64,000 nucleotides of DNA from an uncultured bacterium (GTDB lineage: Bacteria > Cyanobacteriota > Vampirovibrionia > Gastranaerophilales > Gastranaerophilaceae), in contig CADAKY010000003.1 in assembly GCA_902788575.1 (NCBI GenBank), positions 48,137 through 112,136 of the forward strand. The letters run 5' to 3'. A model generated the notes under the pieces. It did no database searches, was not told the origin of the DNA, and saw nothing but the letters and a program-made list of their open reading frames with translations. This document shows, one piece after another, positions 59,578 to 64,000 of the stretch (the stretch's first letter is position 1; every line of letters starts with the position of its first letter). The translations under genes and the position numbers were made by a program.

Positions 59578-59970
59578 TTAATCAAAAACTGGCGGTTCAT
59601 CGAGTTCGTATTCATATATTTCCGGAGCCGGCGGGCAGTCAATAGCAAGAATATCAAACCCGTCTTCCTGTGACACAATCGTCTTTTCATTATCGACCTT
59701 AACTGAAAATTTTACGTTTTTTTTATCTTTCATAACAGAAAACTTTGACTCACCTTCCTTTAAAGGGTGTACAATTATTGTATTTTTGTCATTCATTATT
59801 GTTATAAGCGGAAAAACATCTATTATTTCGTGGTTTTCAATCTTAATATCAGTAAGTTTGGAATTGTTAGTGATAATCACATCTTCAAAAGCATAAGACG
59901 GCATAAAAGAACCTAACATAAAGGCTAAAACAAAGCTTTTTAAAAACAATTTTCTATTTTTAAATTTCAT
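59578..59970 (-). CDS. exported protein with pilus-formation N-type domain
   Basis: A 130-residue protein with a signal peptide (residues 1-28, ending SYAF). The mature part has a beta-sandwich look: DVIITNNSKLTDIKI, IIDVFPLITIMNDKNTIIVHPLKEGESKFSVM, and KFSVKV, which resembles the N-terminal domain of CpaC/secretin-associated proteins. It is acidic at the end (EIYEYELDEPP). It sits between fliQ and fliR with 5-base spacings, so it is made with the export gate. Its role there is unknown. The domain call is by eye only. Confidence 0.6.
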   Translation of the reverse strand: MKFKNRKLFLKSFVLAFMLGSFMPSYAFEDVIITNNSKLTDIKIENHEIIDVFPLITIMNDKNTIIVHPLKEGESKFSVMKDKKNVKFSVKVDNEKTIVSQEDGFDILAIDCPPAPEIYEYELDEPPVFD

Positions 59971-59972
59971 AA

Positions 59973-60464
59973 TTATCTACCCAACATCTTATTAATTTCC
60001 ACAAAATTGCCTTTTGGCATTGGTGCTTTTGGTGCAGGCTGATATTTAATTTTTTGTCCTTTGTCAATATAAGGAACTTTGCCCGCATTTTTCATTGTTT
60101 CATTTGCTGTAGGAACATTTTTAAACTTGTCTGCTTTCATCTCGTTTTCAAAAGGAGTTGTATATTTATAGTAATCTGCCGGCAGCACATAAGTGTCATT
60201 TTTTGCAACGGTATTAAAAGCAAGGGCTGTACCTTCCTGAAACAGGTTTGTAAGAAGTTTTATAAAACCCAAACCTCCGATTATAATAACCAAAAATACG
60301 GCAAAAATTTTAGGCGCTGCCGCAATTGTTTGCTCCTGAACCTGCGTAACAGCTTGAATAATACCGACCACAAGACCGATTGCTGCGGCTGTAAGTACGC
60401 ACGGCATTGAAATTGATAACATTACCATAAAACCTTTTGCTAAATATTCTGTTAGTAGTTCCAT
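59973..60464 (-). CDS. fliQ: flagellar export gate protein FliQ with long C-terminal extension
   Basis: A 163-residue protein. The first 85-90 residues are typical FliQ: two membrane helices with MLSISMPCVLTAAAIGLVVG and VTQVQEQTIAAAPKIFAVF as the family signature. FliQ is usually about 90 residues; here an extra 75 residues follow (YVLPADYYKYTTPFENEMK to the end), Lys/Pro-rich and soluble. The rest of the gate (fliP, fliR) is nearby. The extension may act at the cytoplasmic or periplasmic side of the gate. Confidence 0.9.
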   Translation of the reverse strand: MELLTEYLAKGFMVMLSISMPCVLTAAAIGLVVGIIQAVTQVQEQTIAAAPKIFAVFLVIIIGGLGFIKLLTNLFQEGTALAFNTVAKNDTYVLPADYYKYTTPFENEMKADKFKNVPTANETMKNAGKVPYIDKGQKIKYQPAPKAPMPKGNFVEINKMLGR

Positions 60465-60475
60465 TGTTATATTTC

Positions 60476-61012
60476 CTATTTTGTTCTAAATCCTACCTGT
60501 TCTCTTTCTCTTGGCTGTTCAATCAAATTATTCAAAACATTAATTATTCTCTGTATTGTTTCATCTTGTTTTGAAAACTTATTTTCCGTATTTTCTATAT
60601 GTAACATTAACATTTTCCTAAGTTCCTCAATTTCTTGAGTTTTAGAACATTGTGAAAGAGCATATTGCCTAAGACGTACAAAAGTTCTGATTATCTCAAC
60701 ATTGACTGCAATTGCAATATCGCTATGTAACACGCTTGATAGCATTGCAACACCTTGTTCCGTGAAAGCGGATGGCGGAGTTGTAGAATGTTTAAGCATT
60801 TTAAACCGGTCACAATTTGTGACCAGTTCGTTTAACTCACCTTCATTAAGTTTAAACATAAAGTCATTTGGAAAACGCTCTTGGTTACGTTTTACAGCTT
60901 GATTTAATTTCTTTGTTTCAACGCCATAAAGTTCAGCAAGGTCTCTATCAATCATGACTTTCTGACCCCTTATTGTAAATATTCTGTTTTCTATTGTTAT
61001 TAGTAACTTCAC
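60476..61012 (-). CDS. ORF6N domain DNA-binding protein
   Basis: A 178-residue protein. The first 90 residues are an ORF6N (KilA-N related) domain: ENRIFTIRGQKVMIDRDLAELYGVETKKLNQAVKRN, then ERFPNDFMFKL. The C-terminal half is a coiled coil. ORF6N proteins are typical of phages and mobile elements and act as antirepressors or DNA-binding factors. GTG 61012 follows AAGGAATAATT. It stands between fliQ and fliP, which is out of place for flagellar genes. Its ribosome-site region is a copy of the one before fliP. Confidence 0.9.
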   Translation of the reverse strand: MKLLITIENRIFTIRGQKVMIDRDLAELYGVETKKLNQAVKRNQERFPNDFMFKLNEGELNELVTNCDRFKMLKHSTTPPSAFTEQGVAMLSSVLHSDIAIAVNVEIIRTFVRLRQYALSQCSKTQEIEELRKMLMLHIENTENKFSKQDETIQRIINVLNNLIEQPREREQVGFRTK

Positions 61013-61013
61013 A

Positions 61014-61032
61014 ATTATTCCTTTTTATTAAA
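61014..61032. repeat. 19-bp direct repeat, copy 1 (before the ORF6N gene)
   Basis: ATTATTCCTTTTTATTAAA on the plus strand, identical to 61711-61729. On the minus strand it is TTTAATAAAAAGGAATAAT, the ribosome site of the ORF6N gene. Confidence 0.8.
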
Positions 61033-61070
61033 TTTAACACCTCACTTAATCACTTAATCACCAGCTCACT

Positions 61071-61709
61071 TTAGTTATAACTCTGTACCAGTCCCTGAAC
61101 AATCAGCGCCCAGCCGTCTACAGCAATAAAGATTAGCAATTTAAACGGAAGTGAAATAATTGTCGGAGATAACATAAACATACCAAGAGCCAGAAGAATG
61201 TTTGCAACAACAAGGTCAAGCACAATAAACGGTACGAATACGATAAATCCGATTTCAAATGCTGTTTTGAGTTCGCTCAATATATAAGCCGGAGCGACTT
61301 CCCAAATTGTTATATCTTCCGGTGATTTCGGCGGTGTTTTGTGTTTCAATTCGACAAAGAATGCCAAATCACTTTCTCTCGTCTGTTTCAGCATAAATTC
61401 TTTCAGCGGTTTAGAACCTTCATCCACAGCAGCAATCAGATTTTGGTTTTTCTGATAAGGTATTGAACCTCTTTCGTACATTTGCTGAAAGACTCCGCCC
61501 ATTGTATAAAATGTAAGAATCATACAAAGTCCGATTGTTACAATCGCAGGCGGTACTTGTACACCCATTGCCGTTTTCAAAAGTGAAAAAACTATTGTAA
61601 ATCTCAAAAAGCAAGTCATACAACAAAATACAAACGGCAAAAGTGAAAACAGACTCATTACCGTAAGCAGTTGTAAAACCGGATTCATTGTTTGAAGTGC
61701 GTTATCCAT
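61071..61709 (-). CDS. fliP: flagellar export gate protein FliP
   Basis: A 212-residue membrane protein. It lacks the cleavable signal peptide of E. coli FliP and starts directly with the core. Signature blocks: TCFLRFTIVFSLLKTAMG (family T-x-F-x-R-I-x-I-V), VPPAIVTIGLCMILTFYTM, FMLKQTRESDLAFF, ILSELKTAFEIGFIVFVPFI, and LPFKLLIFIAVDGWALI. Together with FliQ and FliR it forms the export gate. ATG 61709 is preceded by AAGGAATAAT. The order fliO, fliP, [ORF6N], fliQ, fliR is the usual one except for the insert. Confidence 0.93.
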   Translation of the reverse strand: MDNALQTMNPVLQLLTVMSLFSLLPFVFCCMTCFLRFTIVFSLLKTAMGVQVPPAIVTIGLCMILTFYTMGGVFQQMYERGSIPYQKNQNLIAAVDEGSKPLKEFMLKQTRESDLAFFVELKHKTPPKSPEDITIWEVAPAYILSELKTAFEIGFIVFVPFIVLDLVVANILLALGMFMLSPTIISLPFKLLIFIAVDGWALIVQGLVQSYN

Positions 61710-61710
61710 T

Positions 61711-61729
61711 ATTATTCCTTTTTATTAAA
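61711..61729. repeat. 19-bp direct repeat, copy 2 (before fliP)
   Basis: Identical to 61014-61032; here it is the ribosome site of fliP. Confidence 0.8.
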
Positions 61730-61775
61730 GTGATTAAGCGGGCAGGTGATTAAGTGAGTTTTTATTCTTTTGTAA

Positions 61776-62198
61776 TCACTCAATCACATGCTCATTCATT
61801 TTTTCAAGCATACTAACCATTACAGGCTTCTTTGAAAGCATGCTCGAACGTATACCGATATTTGACCTATCCATAAAACTCGGTTTTGGTATAGTTTCCA
61901 ATGTTTCTTTAAAACTTGTATTTTGTGTTTTTTCCTGCAAAGGTTCTTCCACATTCTCAAGCTTTGAGATTAATGTCGTTTTATCAACATCGCTTGCAAT
62001 CAAAAACTGTTCCTTTCCGGTAGATACAATACACAAATTTTTTCTTTGCCCCAGCGGCATTGTATCAATAAGTTTTAAATACTTTGACTTGTGTCCCAAA
62101 CTTCCGCCGGATGTTGCCTGCTTGAACACCAAAAGTGCAACAACAATAACACCTATCATTGCGGAAACATACACAATAAAATTACCTAAATATCCCAT
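61776..62198 (-). CDS. fliO: flagellar biosynthesis protein FliO-like
   Basis: A 140-residue protein with one N-terminal membrane helix (residues 5-25, VYVSAMIGVIVVALLVF) and a soluble domain LKLIDTMPLGQRKNLCIVSTGKEQFLIASD, matching FliO (family V-x-x-x-PLG-x-x-x-x-L-x-x-V-x-x-G-x-x-x-LLG). FliO helps FliP assembly into the export gate and is often absent or divergent. It lies upstream of fliP in the expected position. GAGGAATAG precedes ATG 62198. The C-terminal 60 residues are polar and not conserved-looking. Confidence 0.82.
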   Translation of the reverse strand: MGYLGNFIVYVSAMIGVIVVALLVFKQATSGGSLGHKSKYLKLIDTMPLGQRKNLCIVSTGKEQFLIASDVDKTTLISKLENVEEPLQEKTQNTSFKETLETIPKPSFMDRSNIGIRSSMLSKKPVMVSMLEKMNEHVIE

Positions 62199-62245
62199 AA
62201 ACTATTCCTCTGTTTTTTATTTGTTTAATGATATTTTAGAAAATA

Positions 62246-63331
62246 TCAACCTTCTTCGTTTTCTACTTCAAAATCACTGTAGTCAAAATCTTCACCTTCG
62301 TGCACCGGTTCTTCTTCCTGAAGTTCTTCCTGAGGCACACCCGCTTCCTGTGCATCGTTGATTTTTTCTATTCTTACGCCAAATCTGTCATTTATAATAA
62401 CAAGTTCCCCGAGCGCAATCGTTTTACCGCCGACTTTGAGTGAAACTTTATTGTCATAAACAGAACATAAATCTACAATTAAGCCTTCCTCTATATTTTT
62501 GAGTTCACCAAGAGTCACCTTAACCTTGTCAAATTCTGCAAGCATATCAACCTGAATGCTGTCCCACAAATTTGTATTCGACATATTTTCCATGTCCCCT
62601 CCCACACCGCTTTCATACGGCTCTATTATTTTTATATTTGGTTTTACCTGAAATTTTTGCACAATATTTTCACAAACAAGAGTCATCTCAGAAGAATTGC
62701 TTTCTTCAAACACAACAATATCTCCAACATCCAGCTTTTTAACGTCTGCAACAGGAAATGTTGTCTTGCCTAAAATAAGATTCACATCTACGAGACTGCT
62801 TGCAAAATCCTTGTCATCGAATCTGGGTTCTGCCTGTTCAATATCTTTCGGAGAAAGAATATCTTTTGGTACAGAAATAATAAATTTTGCTGCCGAATCC
62901 GAGATTTCACTTTTGACAAAATACGTGAGATGAAGAATTTCCGAATATCTTCTGTGCGGATCTATTGTAAAATTAGGAGCAAGAGATTCATACAAAAAAT
63001 CATTAAATGCTGTTATAATTCTTGCTTCCAGCTCAGAAACTTCAGTTAATTCAAATTTTCTGTTATTTTTCCCCAAAACTTTATCCAGAATAACATTTAT
63101 TGCATCCTGTGAAATTCTTATATATACATCATTTTTAGAATTGATTTTGACTTTTGTAACAAAAAAAGTATCATTTTGAGCAAGTACATTCATATTTGTG
63201 CTTATTGAGGCAAGTTTATATTCAAATCCGTCAAAAAAGAATTCACTGCTGCATTCCTTTACGACAGGCGTGAATATTGAATCAAACCATGAAAATTGCT
63301 TGTATAATTCATCGAAAAATATAGAATTCAT
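62246..63331 (-). CDS. flagellar motor switch protein, FliN/FliY type with two SpoA domains
   Basis: A 361-residue protein. Residues 1-165 form a domain resembling the middle domain of FliM/FliY (SELEARIITAFNDFL, then ILHLTYFVKSE). Two SpoA (FliN-type) domains follow, at about 180-235 (LVDVNLILGKTTFPVADVKKLDVGDIV) and 260-325 (KVKVTLGELKNIEEGLIVDL, then IALGELVIINDRFGVRI). An acidic tail of 35 residues ends it. FliN-type proteins form the C-ring of the motor and interact with FliM. It lies before fliO, the usual order fliM-N-O-P-Q-R. It could alternatively be counted as a fused FliM/FliN form; no separate fliM is in view. Confidence 0.82.
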   Translation of the reverse strand: MNSIFFDELYKQFSWFDSIFTPVVKECSSEFFFDGFEYKLASISTNMNVLAQNDTFFVTKVKINSKNDVYIRISQDAINVILDKVLGKNNRKFELTEVSELEARIITAFNDFLYESLAPNFTIDPHRRYSEILHLTYFVKSEISDSAAKFIISVPKDILSPKDIEQAEPRFDDKDFASSLVDVNLILGKTTFPVADVKKLDVGDIVVFEESNSSEMTLVCENIVQKFQVKPNIKIIEPYESGVGGDMENMSNTNLWDSIQVDMLAEFDKVKVTLGELKNIEEGLIVDLCSVYDNKVSLKVGGKTIALGELVIINDRFGVRIEKINDAQEAGVPQEELQEEEPVHEGEDFDYSDFEVENEEG

Positions 63332-63344
63332 CCTACCTCATCCC

Positions 63345-63363
63345 TTTTTTGTCTGACAAAAAA
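63345..63363. promoter_or_regulatory. palindrome upstream of the flagellar operon
   Basis: TTTTTTGTC, T, GACAAAAAA: a perfect 9-bp inverted repeat, 14 bases before the start of the SpoA gene. It may be an operator or a leader hairpin. No sigma-28-type promoter is evident near it. Confidence 0.4.
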
Positions 63364-63627
63364 TCGAATATTCCTGCCATACAACAAGTCCACCTGTATC
63401 ATAAAGAATTTTCCGTCTAAAGACATCATACAGATATAGGAGATTACAAAATTTCAATTTTTAATAAACTAAAAAAACATATAAGTTGCAGGGTGGACAC
63501 ATTGCATTTTGCCCGCCCTACGGCTCATTGTGTGCAGCACAAGACGGGTTGAACAAATTTTCATTCAACCAATCAAGTACAAAAAATGAATAAGTAACAG
63601 TTCGGATTGTTAATCCGATGATAAAAA

Positions 63628-63715
63628 AATAAAAAAATGTAAAAAAATAAAAAAAATAAATAAAAAAACAAAAAAAATAAAATAAAAAAATATAAAAATA
63701 AAAAATTAAAATTGC
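63628..63715. repeat. A-rich low-complexity run
   Basis: Almost entirely runs of A broken by T, G or C (for example AAAAAAATAAAAAAATG). It follows the TCGGATTGTTAATCCGA hairpin. Slippage-prone; assembly error here is possible. Confidence 0.8.
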
Positions 63716-63763
63716 ATAATGGAAAATGCTATAAATATTTGATTTTAGTAATTTTAGTCGTAG

Positions 63764-63832
63764 TCGTAGGGTGGGAAATGCGACAATCATTAAATTATAC
63801 GATGATTGAATATTCATTCCCACCAAATATTT
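63764..63832. repeat. palindromic repeat family 2, copy 2
   Basis: CGTAGGGTGGGAAATGCG, an inner pair CAATCAT/ATGATTG, then TTGAATATTCATTCCCACC. The outer arms GGTGGGAA(A)TG and CATTCCCACC pair nearly fully. It is the better-preserved relative of the 32803-32907 copy. Confidence 0.65.
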
Positions 63833-64000
63833 ATAGCAGGTAGGTTGGGTGAAACCCAACAATAACTCTCTGCCAATAAAATATAACTGTAGGGCGTAGG
63901 GTGGGTAATCAACACAAAAAGGGCGTAGTTATCCCTGTACCCTTGGGAGATTCTTCCTACGCAGCTTTCGCATTGTTTCCGAATCAGGTACATTATCATT

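Larger units (their letters stand above)
63332..64000. other. gene-free, hairpin-rich stretch of about 670 bases
   Basis: It contains a palindrome before the flagellar operon (63345-63363), a hairpin GGTTGAAC/GTTCAACC-like at 63547-63571, CGGATTGTTAATCCG at about 63602, an A-rich low-complexity run (63628-63715), repeat family 2 (63764-63832), GTTGGGTGAAACCCAAC at about 63843, and further GTAGGGTGGG-type sequence. No ORF looks like a gene. It looks like the remains of several small palindromic repeats. Confidence 0.6.

Noticed and set aside
60476..61012. ORF6N gene as part of a prophage.
   Set aside because: No other phage gene is near; it is a single gene among flagellar genes.
63518..63862. 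114-residue minus-strand ORF, very Phe/Tyr-rich.
   Set aside because: It comes from the A-rich run and the repeat copy; no ribosome site and no protein-like composition.
63929..64000. Minus-strand frame entering from the right edge and ending after 23 codons.
   Set aside because: Too short to judge, lies in repeat-like DNA, and the beginning is outside the window.
1..64000. tRNA and rRNA genes.
   Set aside because: I looked through the intergenic stretches for T-loop-like and rRNA-like sequence and found none; a dedicated scan would be needed to be sure.

Overview
The window is 64 kb of low-GC bacterial chromosome with about 60 genes on both strands, tightly packed in short operons. It has no rRNA, tRNA, CRISPR array or complete insertion sequence. 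The gene content points to a strictly anaerobic, fermentative, flagellated diderm: pyruvate:ferredoxin oxidoreductase, a trimeric NAD-linked [FeFe] hydrogenase, flagellar export genes, a heptosyltransferase-like protein, and type IV pilin-like proteins with the N-terminal pattern FTLAE(V/I)LITL. My best guess is a gut member of the non-photosynthetic cyanobacterial sister group (Vampirovibrionia/Melainabacteria, Gastranaerophilales-like). This is inferred from protein style (pilin signature, DUF1822-like protein, many lineage-type hypotheticals), not from a marker gene tree.

Layout. 1-7.1 kb: end of a prepilin peptidase gene, tlyA, tatD, a family 9 glycosyltransferase, an LCP cell-wall ligase, a mini-protein with a Cys motif, and a tsaB-tsaE-adk operon. 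7.3-15.4 kb: an orphan sugar-binding lipoprotein coupled to an 816-residue membrane protein with KDxLPD repeats, a winged-helix protein next to a solitary DUF262-like protein, and a nucleoside transporter. 15.4-21.5 kb: a three-gene cluster (zinc-ribbon/NTPase/TPR protein, very acidic HTH protein, membrane protein with a TonB-C-like end) that looks like an uncharacterised system. 21.7-26.9 kb: lytic transglycosylase, pxpA homologue, yvcK, panB, comM. 27-33 kb: a pilin, then lineage-specific membrane proteins and small repeats. 33.1-41.2 kb: divergent nifJ and hydCBA, an energy module converting pyruvate to acetyl-CoA, CO2 and H2. 41.4-50.2 kb: radical SAM protein, serS, second pilin, a parDE toxin-antitoxin island bounded by queA 3'-end sequence, queA, yidC and malQ. 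50.3-58.7 kb: membrane hypotheticals, an ArsP_2-like metal exporter, rdgB, a family 2 glycosyltransferase, hpf, galE-glf. 58.8-63.3 kb: flagellar export operon (SpoA/FliN-type, fliO, fliP, fliQ, fliR) interrupted by an ORF6N gene and a small exported protein. 63.3-64 kb: gene-free, hairpin-rich repeat DNA.

Most notable non-coding structure: a two-copy 127-bp dispersed repeat with double hairpins (27.8 and 52.3 kb); a second palindromic repeat family (32.8 and 63.8 kb); attachment-like repeats of the queA 3' end around parDE; a 14-bp tandem array touching the yidC promoter; and a cluster of nine CATG words in 121 bp upstream of a 68-residue gene. The strongest candidates for undescribed biology are the three-gene zinc-ribbon/NTPase cluster, the winged-helix plus DUF262-like pair, and two paralogous Cys-motif mini-proteins.
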